DNA of 64,000 bases from Geobacter sp. UBA698 (GCA_002298925.1 DBMM01000091.1:55244-119243); one strand, 5' to 3'; shown: positions 51,494 to 59,596, counted from the first letter of the stretch. Translations and numbers: made by a program. The notes: a model not told the origin generated them from the sequence alone.

Positions 51494-52196
51494 GATGTCC
51501 TCCTTTATTTGAGTTGTTCCGCAGTTTGCCGAAAGAGTGGTAGAGCGGTTCCAGCAGACTGAAGCCGGTTATCAGTTCGCTCATAAGTTCCCTGCTGAAA
51601 AGTAGTCCATCACTTGGCCGGTTGCAGACCAGATAGACGCTCTTGCGCTGGTACGAGGAGAGCAGATGTTCGGGAACGGCCGGGTTGATCAACCGTTTGT
51701 ACTGCTCCCCCTCGATGACGAATCGATCCTGATCGGCCAGGAAGGCGATCATTCGCTCGAATTCGGCCGGTTTCCGTTCGATAAGTTGCCGCAGTCTGTT
51801 CATGGTTTCTCTGGAGGCGGCGTAAAACCCCATACCGTAGCGCCAGCTGTCCGCGCCCAGCTCAAAGAAAAAGGCCGGGGCGTCCTGCCACTCCGAAAGC
51901 GGCCGCTTGAAGGTCAGCCAGAGGGTACTCTTGTAGGGGGATTTGTCACGGGAGAAACGGGTGTCGCGATGGATACGGGAGATCACCCGCTTCGGAGTGG
52001 TGACCAAATCCTGGTCGATTGAGAGCATGAGCGGAGTAAGACCGGCGGTCAAGGCACGCAGCGGTGCCAGTAGATATTGCTCATAATCGCTGCGGTGCAC
52101 CTCGAACCAGTTCTAGCAGTTATTGGCTTTGAGATCGCGCAGAAATTGCAGCGAGTGTGGGGTGAACCCGTTGAATATCTCAGTACCCGCATTCAT
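51480..52196 (-). pseudogene. DUF2461 gene interrupted by an in-frame TAG
   Basis: Reading from the ATG at 52196, which overlaps the DUF1330 stop (ATGA), gives FTPHSLQFLRDLKANN-C-stop-NWFEVHRSDYEQYLL and on to a complete DUF2461 protein. The family expects KANNN(R/K)(D/E)WF here, so the frame is right and a TAG at 52113-52115 replaces a sense codon. The remaining 206 residues (51480-52100) could be translated only from an internal Met that lacks the conserved N-terminus. Either a recent pseudogene, a sequencing error or readthrough. Function of DUF2461 is unknown. Confidence 0.75.
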
Positions 52197-52483
52197 GGGG
52201 TGTCCCCCACCAGTACCATATTCATGTCGCAAGCCTCCATCCGCAACTCCTTCCAGGGACGATACTCGTCCGAATCATACCACGCCTGGAATTGCTCCCT
52301 GCTAGGCCATTCATGGATCACCAGCAGCTGTGGCGTCCAGCTGCCGGTCACCACAGCCGGATCGAAACCGCGGCAGATGATTCTGCCGCCGTATTGAGCA
52401 ATCGACGGCAGGTGGCCGGCCACATACTGCTTGAGTTTTTCGTGATTCTTCACGGTGACATCGATAACAGCATAGAGTGCCAT
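52193..52483 (-). CDS. DUF1330 family protein
   Basis: A 96-residue dimeric alpha/beta-barrel-like protein (YAVIDVTVKNHEKLKQYV ... GGRIICRG ... LLVIHEWPSREQFQAWYDS). The family's role is unknown. It overlaps the DUF2461 gene by 4 bases and is the middle of a minus-strand set (hydrolase, DUF1330, DUF2461, GyrI-like). Confidence 0.87.
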   Translation of the reverse strand: MALYAVIDVTVKNHEKLKQYVAGHLPSIAQYGGRIICRGFDPAVVTGSWTPQLLVIHEWPSREQFQAWYDSDEYRPWKELRMEACDMNMVLVGDTP

Positions 52484-52525
52484 TCTGTTTCTTCCCGAAC
52501 AATCAACTGCAATGGCCGGCCGTTT

Positions 52526-53098
52526 TTATTCCGATTTATCGGGACTGGCCTCCAGTTCCTCCAGAAACTCTGTCACGCCGATCATCCGGCCATACACACT
52601 ACCTAGGGCGGCCAGAAAGGCACCGTGTACCTCAGCGGCCGGGATGATTACGCCATTGAAATTCAGGTCACGGGTCGCCATGGCGTCATGCAGCAAGACG
52701 TTCTGAAAGCCGAGATCGAAAGAGGCGCGGGCCGTGGCGTCCACACACATCGAGGTCATCATTCCAGCCAGCACCAACTGTTCGACCCCCAGACCACGTA
52801 GATGTTCCAGCAAAGGCGTTTCGCGAAAGCTGTTGGGGAAGTTCTTGACGAAGACCGTCTCCCCTGGCAAGGGCGCCACGCTGGGGTGGATTTCTATGCC
52901 GGAGGTCCCGGGAAGGAAAAAAGCGGCGGTGGGGCGGGTCGAGAGATGACGAATGTGAATCACCGGCAGGTTGCGGTTGCGGAAGCAGGCAAGCGCTTCA
53001 TTGGCCCGTTGAGCGGCAGCCTCAGCCCCGACAAGCTCCATGCGGCCGCCAGGGAAATAGTCGTTCTGGATGTCGATAATGATGAGTGCTGTGATCAT
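52526..53098 (-). CDS. Isochorismatase-like cysteine hydrolase
   Basis: A 190-residue hydrolase with the Asp-Lys-Cys triad: Asp9 in LIIIDIQNDYF, Lys85 in VFVKNF and Cys118 in MTSMCVDATARAS, after the cis-peptide region. The family covers isochorismatase, nicotinamidase and N-carbamoyl hydrolases; the substrate is not clear. The start with GGGAGTAAC upstream was preferred; the open frame extends 240 bases further but with no signal or family match. Confidence 0.88.
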   Translation of the reverse strand: MITALIIIDIQNDYFPGGRMELVGAEAAAQRANEALACFRNRNLPVIHIRHLSTRPTAAFFLPGTSGIEIHPSVAPLPGETVFVKNFPNSFRETPLLEHLRGLGVEQLVLAGMMTSMCVDATARASFDLGFQNVLLHDAMATRDLNFNGVIIPAAEVHGAFLAALGSVYGRMIGVTEFLEELEASPDKSE

Positions 53099-53331
53099 AA
53101 TGAAGTTACTCCCTTTATATTTTTCCCTGTTTATATTTAGCCATGACCGGCGACCAGGCATCCACCGCCTTGACGCCAACCCCTCGCCGGTAAAGGCCGC
53201 GTGTGGTGCATGGGCAGGTATGGAATCATCTTGCCAACCTTGACTCCTACAACCTTTTCCCTTGCTCGAAAGAGCACCCCCTCCAGAACCATCCCACCTG
53301 CGAGAAGTTTTCTTTAGTATACGAAACTGTG

Positions 53332-53387
53332 TTGTCAAATAAACAAAATAAGTTTATTTTTAAACATATGAGGTCTGTTTACAAACA
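53332..53387 (+). promoter_or_regulatory. Promoter and palindromic operators of the Xre/RES pair
   Basis: TTGTCA (53332-53337) and TATTTT (53354-53359) make a plausible promoter. Two palindromes with GTTT...AAAC arms lie over it and over the ribosome site: GTTTATTTTTAAAC (53351-53364) and CTGTTTACAAACAG (53374-53387). These look like autoregulator sites. Confidence 0.6.
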
Positions 53388-53402
53388 GGAGACCAGACGC
53401 CC

Positions 53403-53810
53403 ATGGCACACGCAAATCTCAAAAACAATGAAGTCGTACTGGAATCTGCCGATTCCCGCAAGGGACTTGCCACTCTCGTCATCAAGCTGTTCCATCTGTG
53501 GGGACTGAGCACGTCCGACCAACTGGACTTGCTGGGTCTCAGCCCCAAAAGCCGGGCCATGCTCTCCAAATATGCCAAGGGTGAGGCGCTGCCGGCAACC
53601 CGTGACATGTACGACCGGGTGGGGTGGCTGTTGTCCATTCACAAGGCGCTGCGGCTTTTGTACCCCCGCAACGAAGATATCCGCTATTCCTGGGTGAACC
53701 GGCGCAACGCCGCATTTGACAATCTTGCCCCGCTGGAGGTCATGAAGGAACAGGGCATCATCGGGATCGCCCGCGTCGCCCGCTATCTTGATTTCTACCG
53801 GGGGCGGTGA
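53403..53810 (+). CDS. Xre/MbcA/ParS-type antitoxin (DUF2384)
   Basis: A 135-residue antitoxin with an N-terminal Xre-like helix bundle (~20-75) and a C-terminal toxin-binding domain (LLSIHKALRLLYP, then WVNRRNAAFDNLAPLEVM). The NxxLxxxxPLE region is characteristic of the ParS/MbcA group, which neutralises RES toxins. AGGAG lies 9 bases before the ATG. The stop overlaps the toxin ATG by one base (TGATG). Confidence 0.92.
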   Translation: MAHANLKNNEVVLESADSRKGLATLVIKLFHLWGLSTSDQLDLLGLSPKSRAMLSKYAKGEALPATRDMYDRVGWLLSIHKALRLLYPRNEDIRYSWVNRRNAAFDNLAPLEVMKEQGIIGIARVARYLDFYRGR

Positions 53811-54505
53811 TGGCAAAAACGGCGCTCTTCGACAAGACCCGCGACTTCGACGGCGATGCCTACCGCAATATCGTCTCTCTCCGGGAGTCGGAAGATCTGT
53901 TTTCCGATCTGTCGGACGGTGACGAACAGTTGAGCGCCATTGCAGCTGCGGCGGAGATGAAGGTCAAGTCGGCGGTCCCTGTCGGGTTTCTGCAAAGGGG
54001 CTTCCACTACACCACCTCCATCACCTATCCCTTCGAGCAGGAGCCATACCTGAGAACCCGCTACGGCAACGGCTCGTTCGGCGTTTGGTATGGGGCACTC
54101 GCCTTGGATACCACCATCTTTGAGACTGCCTTCCACATGGTGAAGGAAGAGGCCGGGATTGAAGGCAACCTTGGGCCGATTTTCCGGGAACGGGCGGTCT
54201 ATCTGGTGCGTTGCCGGGCGCTGCTGATCGATCTGGCCGGGAAGGGAAAAGCGTTTCCGGGACTGGTGGCCGACGATTACGGATTTACTCAACAGATTGG
54301 CGAACGCCTTCACAATGAAGGTCATCCGGGATTGCTGGTCCCTTCCGCCCGGCATGCAGGCGGCACGAACCTGGTTGCATTAACGCCGGCGGTGCTGAGT
54401 AATCCACGATCATTCTGCTATCTCACCTATTCCTGTGATCCTGTGAAGCGTATGGTGGCAGTAGAGCGCCAGCCGGGAGAGATCCTGATCACCTTGAGGT
54501 TTTGA
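53810..54505 (+). CDS. RES-domain toxin
   Basis: A ~231-residue RES-family toxin; studied members break down NAD+ and arrest growth. The RES core spans about residues 65-220 (GFHYTTSITYPFEQEPYLRTRYGN ... FGVWYGALALDTTIFETAFH ... GGTNLVALTPAVL). Order (antitoxin first) and overlap match known Xre-RES systems. Length is at the upper end for the family. Confidence 0.9.
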   Translation: MAKTALFDKTRDFDGDAYRNIVSLRESEDLFSDLSDGDEQLSAIAAAAEMKVKSAVPVGFLQRGFHYTTSITYPFEQEPYLRTRYGNGSFGVWYGALALDTTIFETAFHMVKEEAGIEGNLGPIFRERAVYLVRCRALLIDLAGKGKAFPGLVADDYGFTQQIGERLHNEGHPGLLVPSARHAGGTNLVALTPAVLSNPRSFCYLTYSCDPVKRMVAVERQPGEILITLRF

Positions 54506-54615
54506 CTCAGTCAGTTCCATTATAGGCGTCCGAACAAACCGGAGTGTCGAGCCATCTGTTTTGAAATAAACATTTGAATCATGCTGAAAATATACCTCCT
54601 GGATTTTGCCCGTGA

Positions 54616-55200
54616 CTACATGCAGCGATACTCCATGTATGCGGCGGTTTTCTGCGTGGTTTCTTTTCCATAGACCAGTTCAATAACATACAAGCTCATG
54701 TCGATCCCTGCGCTGATGCCGCCGGATGTGATGATGTGGCCGTTATCCACAAAACGTTCATTCCGCACGATTTCAGTATTGGGGGCAAGCGCGGCCAGTT
54801 CGTCAAAAACCTCGTGGTGAGTAGTCGCTCTGGCCCCTTCAAGAAGCCCAGCTTTTGCCAGAAGCAATGAGCCGGTGCAAACCGACATCACCTTCTCGGC
54901 AGTATGTGCTGACTCTCTGATCCAGGAGATAACATCGTCCTGCCCCAGGACGGCCCGACTGCCTATGCCACCTGGTATGATTAGAAAATCTGCTCGTGGT
55001 GCCTTATGTATTCCGTAATCCGGATTTACAGAAAGGCCATTTCTGGCTTTTACCGGCACTTTTTCTCTCGCAACTGTATAAACATTCAGAATACTGTAGT
55101 GACTGAGCTCATTCGTAACGGAAAAAACTTCAAAAGGACCGGCAAAATCTAACACTTCAACGTCATCAAATAGAAAAATTGCCGTATTCTTTTTGCTCAT
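54616..55200 (-). CDS. DJ-1/PfpI family protein (isonitrile hydratase-like)
   Basis: A 194-residue class I glutamine-amidotransferase-like protein. The nucleophile elbow is MSVCTGSLLLAKAGLL (Cys108), followed by ATTHHEVFDELAAL, which resembles isonitrile hydratase and the GATase-like domain of some AraC regulators. No DNA-binding domain is attached. Start at the Met with AGGGACATCAC upstream; a much longer open frame overlaps the next gene and is not credible. Confidence 0.87.
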   Translation of the reverse strand: MSKKNTAIFLFDDVEVLDFAGPFEVFSVTNELSHYSILNVYTVAREKVPVKARNGLSVNPDYGIHKAPRADFLIIPGGIGSRAVLGQDDVISWIRESAHTAEKVMSVCTGSLLLAKAGLLEGARATTHHEVFDELAALAPNTEIVRNERFVDNGHIITSGGISAGIDMSLYVIELVYGKETTQKTAAYMEYRCM

Positions 55201-55348
55201 GTGATGTCCCTCTTGTTTTCCAGCCCGATTCACTTCTTTCCCATATAGCGGCTCTTCAAATTGAACGCTATCATCCATACGGCCATGGAACGTTTCGGCA
55301 GGATTTTCAATATCTGCGCCGTTTGGCGTCCAAATTCTGCCACTTTGC

Positions 55349-55864
55349 CTACCTTTTTCCGGCTCTCCACAACTCGCTTTTGAGCCCTTCATAAACATTG
55401 AAGACGATGGGACAGACAGAGCAATTGGCATATGCCTGGTTCATGCGAAAAACAAAATCTTTCTTGTGCAGATGGGGATAGGACCGGCAGTCGCGTGGTC
55501 TGCAATCATAAACAGAGCAGATGTTGTCCCGCAGAAAGGGGCACGGCATGGTGCTGAATTCAGCGACAGCCCCTTCCTCGCTGTTACCCTTGATAAAGTC
55601 GTCGCGGAACTGTTTGACGGGCAGGTCCAGGTGAGCAGCCAGTCGCTTGATATCGGCTTCGGTCAACAGCGGTTGCATAACCCTGCAACAGTTGCCGCAC
55701 TTGGTACAGTCAATCTGTGCAGAAACCTCTTGATACAGCTTCCTGACCAGTGCGTCGATCCTGGAGGCCGGCAGATCGGATGCTTTCAGATAAGAGCGGA
55801 AGCGCCAGTTTTCGTCCTCTCGCAGCCGGGCTTGTTGCTCGATTTTCCGGATGTCATTTTCCAT
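55349..55864 (-). CDS. YkgJ-type cysteine-cluster protein
   Basis: A ~171-residue protein with the Cys pattern CTKCGNCCRVMQPLL, then CPFLRDNICSVYDCRPRDCRSYP and CSVC. This fits the UPF0153/YkgJ family of putative zinc or iron-binding proteins. The function is unknown. The N-terminus used (MENDIRKIEQQ) has only a weak ribosome site. Its upstream region is the palindrome cluster described separately. Confidence 0.82.
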   Translation of the reverse strand: MENDIRKIEQQARLREDENWRFRSYLKASDLPASRIDALVRKLYQEVSAQIDCTKCGNCCRVMQPLLTEADIKRLAAHLDLPVKQFRDDFIKGNSEEGAVAEFSTMPCPFLRDNICSVYDCRPRDCRSYPHLHKKDFVFRMNQAYANCSVCPIVFNVYEGLKSELWRAGKR

Positions 55865-55935
55865 GGGCTTGGCTTCATTATTTATGATTGACGGTAGAAA
55901 AAGAGCGTAACATTTTATTATGCACTTAGAACCTG

Positions 55936-56043
55936 TCATCTACCTGTAGATGCAAGCATCTACAGGTAGATGACTTTTAAGCATATACATATAGATGCTT
56001 TTTCTGTTTTCCGTGATTATCCTTATTTATCTACCTGTAAATG
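55936..56043. repeat. Cluster of four 16-base palindromic units
   Basis: A perfect 18-base stem with a 2-base loop (55936-55973) consists of two units, CATCTAC-CT-GTAGATG and CATCTAC-AG-GTAGATG. Two looser copies follow at 55982-55997 (CATATACATATAGATG) and 56028-56043 (TATCTACCTGTAAATG), both continuing as CTTTT. Starts are 20, 25 and 46 bases apart. The units lie just upstream of the YkgJ gene and look like binding sites for a dimeric regulator. Confidence 0.7.
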
Positions 56044-56337
56044 CTTTTCCAGGGGAGTTGTGACATTACTCCCATGATTCACGAAACAGGACCGTGGTGT
56101 TTGCGGTTCCGTTTTGAATCGGGCGCGCCTCCATGCTTCGCCAACTGTTTCAGCCGGATTTATATCACAAACAATATTGGCTATAAATTAAAATTTATGA
56201 AAAATATCTATTGAAATTTCAGGGGAAAATCGGGGAATAAGATTCGGAGAGATTCAATAGGTGATGCTACGGATTTATTGTTCCGGGGGGTAAACATTCA
56301 AACCATGCTGTAGTGGCGCATTGCATGAGCCACGATT

Positions 56338-56359
56338 GGGCGAACAGAGAGGTTCGCCC
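56338..56359. repeat. Short REP-like palindrome
   Basis: GGGCGAAC, a 6-base loop and GTTCGCCC, within CACGATTGGGCGAAC...GTTCGCCCCTACG. The GTAGGGGCGAACC... form is a very common interspersed palindrome in many bacterial genomes. The remaining ~300 bases from 56044 to 56337 show no gene. Confidence 0.5.
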
Positions 56360-56392
56360 CTACGATTCGTAGATTAAACCACCGGAACAAAA

Positions 56393-57247
56393 TTACCATA
56401 TATTCGCCGCAACCGGCGACGAGGCGCGATCTTCAAGCCGGATTGCGTTTGCCTTGCACACGGAACGGCAGATTCCGCAACCATAGCAATAGGTCTGATC
56501 GACCACCGCTTTTTTGTTGGAAGCGCTGTAGCTGAGCGCACCGAACTGGCAGAGACACATACATTGCCGGCAGCCGCTGCAAGACTCGGCGTCAATTTCC
56601 GCGACATATTCGGCGCGGAACATGACCGGAACTTCATGGGTGACGGTGGAGCGCAGGGCCAGGCAGTCTGTCCGGTCACAATTGCAGATTCCACCGATGA
56701 ACGGGGTTTGGAAGGTCCAGACCGTATGACAGAGTCCTTCCAGTTCATGTTCGCGGAACGCGGCAATGGCTTCTTCCCTGGTGAGCATTTCGAACTTGCT
56801 GTCATCGACCCCGCCGGTGAACTTTTCCTCAAGTGCCTGAAAAATCTCCTGAAGCTTCCAGCCGTTCGGTCCCAGGCTGATGCCGTAGCAATAGCGTTTT
56901 TCCTTGCCCAGCGTCGATTGCCGGCAGACGCAGGCTACACGGGTGATGGAATTGGTAAACTCGAAGATCTGCTCGATCTCTTCGATCGGCACCACCTGGC
57001 CGAAGTGGACCTTTTTCATCCTGCGGCTGATCATGCGACTGAAGAGGGTTCTGATAAACCAGGGCATCTTCTTGAGACGGTCGAAGCCCTTGTTCATATT
57101 GGACACCTCCAGTTCCCATGCCTTTGGGTCTGCAAACTTCTCCAGAAATTTGAGCCGACGAAGATCGCTCAACATATCCTCGGAGTAGTTTTTGGCCTGC
57201 AGGTACCATTTTTCGCCCTCACCATGTTTCAGGCAGAACTCGCACAT
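56393..57247 (-). CDS. 4Fe-4S ferredoxin-type protein with Cys-rich N-terminal part
   Basis: A 284-residue soluble protein. Two [4Fe-4S] motifs lie at the C-terminus: CSGCRQCMCLC (CX2CX2CX3C with one extra Cys) and CYGCGICRSVC. The middle holds further Cys (CVCRQS, CNCDRTDC) and the N-terminus starts MCEFCLKHGEG. There is no signal peptide. It likely moves electrons for an oxidoreductase, but no partner gene is next to it. Family not named with certainty. Confidence 0.82.
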   Translation of the reverse strand: MCEFCLKHGEGEKWYLQAKNYSEDMLSDLRRLKFLEKFADPKAWELEVSNMNKGFDRLKKMPWFIRTLFSRMISRRMKKVHFGQVVPIEEIEQIFEFTNSITRVACVCRQSTLGKEKRYCYGISLGPNGWKLQEIFQALEEKFTGGVDDSKFEMLTREEAIAAFREHELEGLCHTVWTFQTPFIGGICNCDRTDCLALRSTVTHEVPVMFRAEYVAEIDAESCSGCRQCMCLCQFGALSYSASNKKAVVDQTYCYGCGICRSVCKANAIRLEDRASSPVAANIW

Positions 57248-57380
57248 TTTCGATCTCCTTCAACGCCGAAATCAGCCAGCAAAACAGATCAGTAACATCA
57301 GGCCATGCAGTTTTTTCCTAAACATGATTTCACCAATATTGCATATTATTAACAGATCGTTCCTGCGTCTGTCACGTTGA

Positions 57381-57420
57381 AACAAGAGGGACGGAATCTC
57401 GCGATTCCGCCCCTCTTGTT
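57381..57420. terminator. Hairpin terminator near the ahcY remnant
   Basis: AACAAGAGG and CCTCTTGTT arms with an inner CGGAAT/ATTCCG stem. It lies just beyond the stop of the ahcY remnant on the minus strand and so is probably the old ahcY terminator. Confidence 0.75.
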
Positions 57421-57440
57421 ATCAGCAGGTTTAAAGTAAA

Positions 57441-57608
57441 TCAGTACCGATACTGCTCGGCCTCGTAAGGCCCTTCCTTGGGCACGCCGATATAGGCGAC
57501 CTGTTCATAGGTCAACTCTGATAGCTGTGCGTCCAGCTTCCTCAACTGCAGACGGGTAATCTTATCGTCCAGATGTTTCGGCAGCACGTAAACGCCGACT
57601 TGGTAGTC
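57441..57608 (-). pseudogene. ahcY: C-terminal remnant of S-adenosylhomocysteinase
   Basis: The frame reads DYQVGVYVLPKHLDDKITRL and, later, YIGVPKEGPYEAEQYRY before TGA, which is the SAH hydrolase C-terminus (VYVLPKHLD...YIGVPVEGPY...HYRY). About 55 residues are recognisable out of ~430-470. Upstream the similarity stops, a stop codon occurs ~40 bases further on, and no start exists. A hairpin follows the stop, as in an intact gene. This is a truncation remnant left by deletion or insertion next to aroK. Confidence 0.85.
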
Positions 57609-57671
57609 TGAATTGCGGGAAACAGCTCGATCTCCAAAGATGTACCCTTACCCGCCATTCCGTCTGCGCCT

Positions 57672-58199
57672 TCAGCGGCGCGTCAACTTACTGGTCCGCA
57701 GTTCATTGATGATCGTTCTGCAGACATTCTCTTGGGTGAGGTCCGAGCTATGCACGGTGAGATCGGCGTGCCTGGTGTATAGGCTGAAGCGCTCTGCGAA
57801 CAGGTCGGCGAAACTCTGGTCAGGGCGTTTTGCCAGACCTCTGGTGCTGTAATCATGGACGCGCGCTTGTAATGTGGCCAGATTCACATCCAGAAACACG
57901 ACAATTCCGTTCGTCTTCAGGTGGGTCATGGCGGCATGACTGTATGCGGCGCTCCCGCCGGTGGCAATGACGTGATTGTGACAGTCGAGTCCTAGAAGGA
58001 CATCCTCTTCGATCTTGCGAAGTGCCAGATGCCCTTCTGTATCAACTATGTCTTGCAGGGGGCGAGCTTGGGATGCCTGGATGAGAATATCCGTATCGAC
58101 AAAGGCGCGGGACGTCAGCTTGGCCAGAATGACGCCGGTTGTGCTTTTGCCTGCCCCTGGCATGCCGATGAGAATTATGTTGGATGGTTTTTGGGTCAT
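57672..58199 (-). CDS. aroK: Shikimate kinase
   Basis: A 175-residue P-loop kinase that phosphorylates shikimate in aromatic amino-acid synthesis. Walker A GMPGAGKS lies at residues 12-19, the DTD shikimate site in FVDTDILIQ, the GG site in ATGGSAAYS (GGS rather than GGG) and an LID-like RPDQSFADLF segment. The variant GGS and missing RPLL leave a small chance of a related kinase. Start chosen at MTQKPSN with AGAGAGACAAC upstream. The gene lies next to the ahcY remnant. Confidence 0.87.
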   Translation of the reverse strand: MTQKPSNIILIGMPGAGKSTTGVILAKLTSRAFVDTDILIQASQARPLQDIVDTEGHLALRKIEEDVLLGLDCHNHVIATGGSAAYSHAAMTHLKTNGIVVFLDVNLATLQARVHDYSTRGLAKRPDQSFADLFAERFSLYTRHADLTVHSSDLTQENVCRTIINELRTSKLTRR

Positions 58200-58417
58200 G
58201 TTGTCTCTCTTTTGTTTGAACTGGTTCATGTCTTGAAAAGTCAGTTTCAATATATCCAGGATGTCGCCGATTGCAGATCTTTGAACTGGAACCCGCCAGC
58301 TGTTCGTTTGTCAATTCCTCAACCAGGTTTCCTAAGATCCCATGCTTCTTCTTTTAAATAGCTTAACACACTGGAACCGTTCGTTTGCTGGAAATCTCGA
58401 ATTGTCGGCTGAAACGT

Positions 58418-58446
58418 CTTGACATTCAAAGCTAAACAGCGATACT
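58418..58446 (+). promoter_or_regulatory. Promoter of the riboswitch-CAP lipoprotein unit
   Basis: TTGACA (58418-58423) and GATACT (58441-58446) with a 17-base spacer put the transcript start at about 58453, just before the aptamer. Confidence 0.7.
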
Positions 58447-58480
58447 TTTTCACGGTAATTTCAACATAATTTGCAGATAG

Positions 58481-58559
58481 ACGATAATACTAAACCATCC
58501 GCAAGGGTGGGACGGAAAACCTACGGGTCTCACGGAGACAGCCGGGTCGCCGAAATATC
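58481..58559 (+). ncRNA. GEMM-I class riboswitch, cyclic AMP-GMP type (GEMM-Ib)
   Basis: The segment shows the GEMM-I order: TACTAAACC, the GNRA-type hairpin CCATCCGCAAGGGTGG, GACGGAAAACC, the variable P3 arm CTACGGGTCTCACGGAGACAG, CCGGGTCGCCGAAATATC. It is close to the Geobacter GEMM-Ib sequences. In Vc2 alignment the position equal to G20 is an A (TACT in place of GGGC), the change known to favour 3',3'-cGAMP over c-di-GMP. The helix base may be closed by CGGTAA (58453-58458) and TTACCG (58560-58565). It would regulate the CAP-domain gene 74 bases downstream. Confidence 0.88.
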
Positions 58560-58588
58560 TTACCGATATTGAAGCCCCGGCTTTTTTG
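58540..58588 (+). terminator. Riboswitch expression-platform terminator
   Basis: AGCCGGG (58540-58546), part of the aptamer, can pair with CCCGGCT (58576-58582), with an inner AATATC/GATATT stem and a following run of T. Because the terminator borrows an aptamer strand, ligand binding should prevent it: a predicted ON switch. Confidence 0.78.
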
Positions 58589-58632
58589 TTGCCTGGCGTA
58601 TCACTTCGATACGGTAAAAAGGAGCAATACAG

Positions 58633-59382
58633 ATGAGACTTGTTTCATTCTTGATCGCATTGGTAACGCTTGCCACTCTCTCCGGATGTGGCAGCGGCGG
58701 AAGCAGTTCAGGAACGAATTCCGTTGCCAGCGGCGACTCGGGGAAATCAGACACTGTAGCTACCACCACTGTAACTCCTGCCACAGGAACCCCCACCACG
58801 GTAGCTCCCACCACCGGAACACCAACCACCGGAACACCTACCACGGAAACACCCACTACTGTAACTCCTGCCACGGGAACACCCAGCTCTGGAACACCCA
58901 GCACGGGAACTACGGGTGTCGACAGCATTCGGGGCGATGCGCTTGCAGCCATCAACCAGGCCCGCGCTACGGCGAGGACATGCGGCACTACTTACTATGG
59001 AGCGACAACCGCGGTGGCGTGGAATGACAAAATTGCGGCCGCAGCATTGGTCCATTCAGACGACATGGCTACGAATAACTTTTTAAGTCATACCGGTTCT
59101 GACGGCTCTTCACCGGGGGGCAGGCTGACTCTCGCAGGCTATAATTGGACCACTTACGGAGAAAACATCGCCGTCGGCTATTCTTCCGTGTCGGCAGTCG
59201 TCCAGGGATGGCTTGCCAGCGAAGGACACTGCAAGAACATCATGAATCCTGCGTTTTCAGAAATTGGTATTTCCTCCGCAGCAGGACCGTATGGAAGTTC
59301 TCCTTCCGCACTCTACTGGACATTGGGCTTGGCAAGGGCCGGAAGCCTTGCCGCTTCCTCCCTGTCAGCTCCCGGGACCTGA
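58633..59382 (+). CDS. CAP/SCP-domain lipoprotein
   Basis: A 249-residue exported protein with lipobox LSGC (Cys19), a low-complexity Thr/Pro/Gly linker of repeating TPTTGTP-type units (~45-95) and a CAP (cysteine-rich secretory/PR-1-like) domain at ~100-235: ALAAINQARA, VAWNDKIAAAALVHSDDMA, LSHTGSDGSSP, YGENIAVGY, GWLASEGHCKNIMNPAFSEIGI. The linker probably lets the domain reach outward from the membrane. Bacterial CAP proteins have no settled function. The riboswitch in its leader would tie production to cyclic AMP-GMP, which in Geobacter controls surface-linked electron transfer. Confidence 0.9.
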   Translation: MRLVSFLIALVTLATLSGCGSGGSSSGTNSVASGDSGKSDTVATTTVTPATGTPTTVAPTTGTPTTGTPTTETPTTVTPATGTPSSGTPSTGTTGVDSIRGDALAAINQARATARTCGTTYYGATTAVAWNDKIAAAALVHSDDMATNNFLSHTGSDGSSPGGRLTLAGYNWTTYGENIAVGYSSVSAVVQGWLASEGHCKNIMNPAFSEIGISSAAGPYGSSPSALYWTLGLARAGSLAASSLSAPGT

Positions 59383-59596
59383 TCCGTTCCACCCTTATTT
59401 AAAAGCAAAAGGTCAACCAGAGAAGCAGGAGGGGCGACCCTCGGAACTGAAGGAATTGGAAGGTCAGAAGGAAGTAAAGGGTGGGTGACAGCAGCCTTTT
59501 AATGGGTGTCCCCAAGCTTCCGCTAACATTCAAAGCCGATTACTGTCCAAAATTTGTCAAAATCACATGCCTGTCACCAACCAGAACGGGTGGGTG

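Noticed and set aside
53099..53338. N-terminal extension of the isochorismatase-like gene
   Set aside because: Frame is open but the translation is unlike the family, and a good ribosome site precedes the Met that starts the conserved domain.
53203..53508. 101-codon plus-strand frame upstream of the Xre antitoxin
   Set aside because: Overlaps the promoter, palindromes and true start of the antitoxin in another frame; no ribosome site.
55936..56043. CRISPR array
   Set aside because: Units are only 16 bases, differ between copies, have irregular short spacing, and no cas gene is near.
57613..57852. 79-codon plus-strand frame over the aroK 3' end
   Set aside because: Antisense shadow of aroK; no family match.
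58760..58915. Tandem repeats as a mobile or CRISPR-like element
   Set aside because: The repeats are in frame and code the Thr/Pro linker of a lipoprotein.
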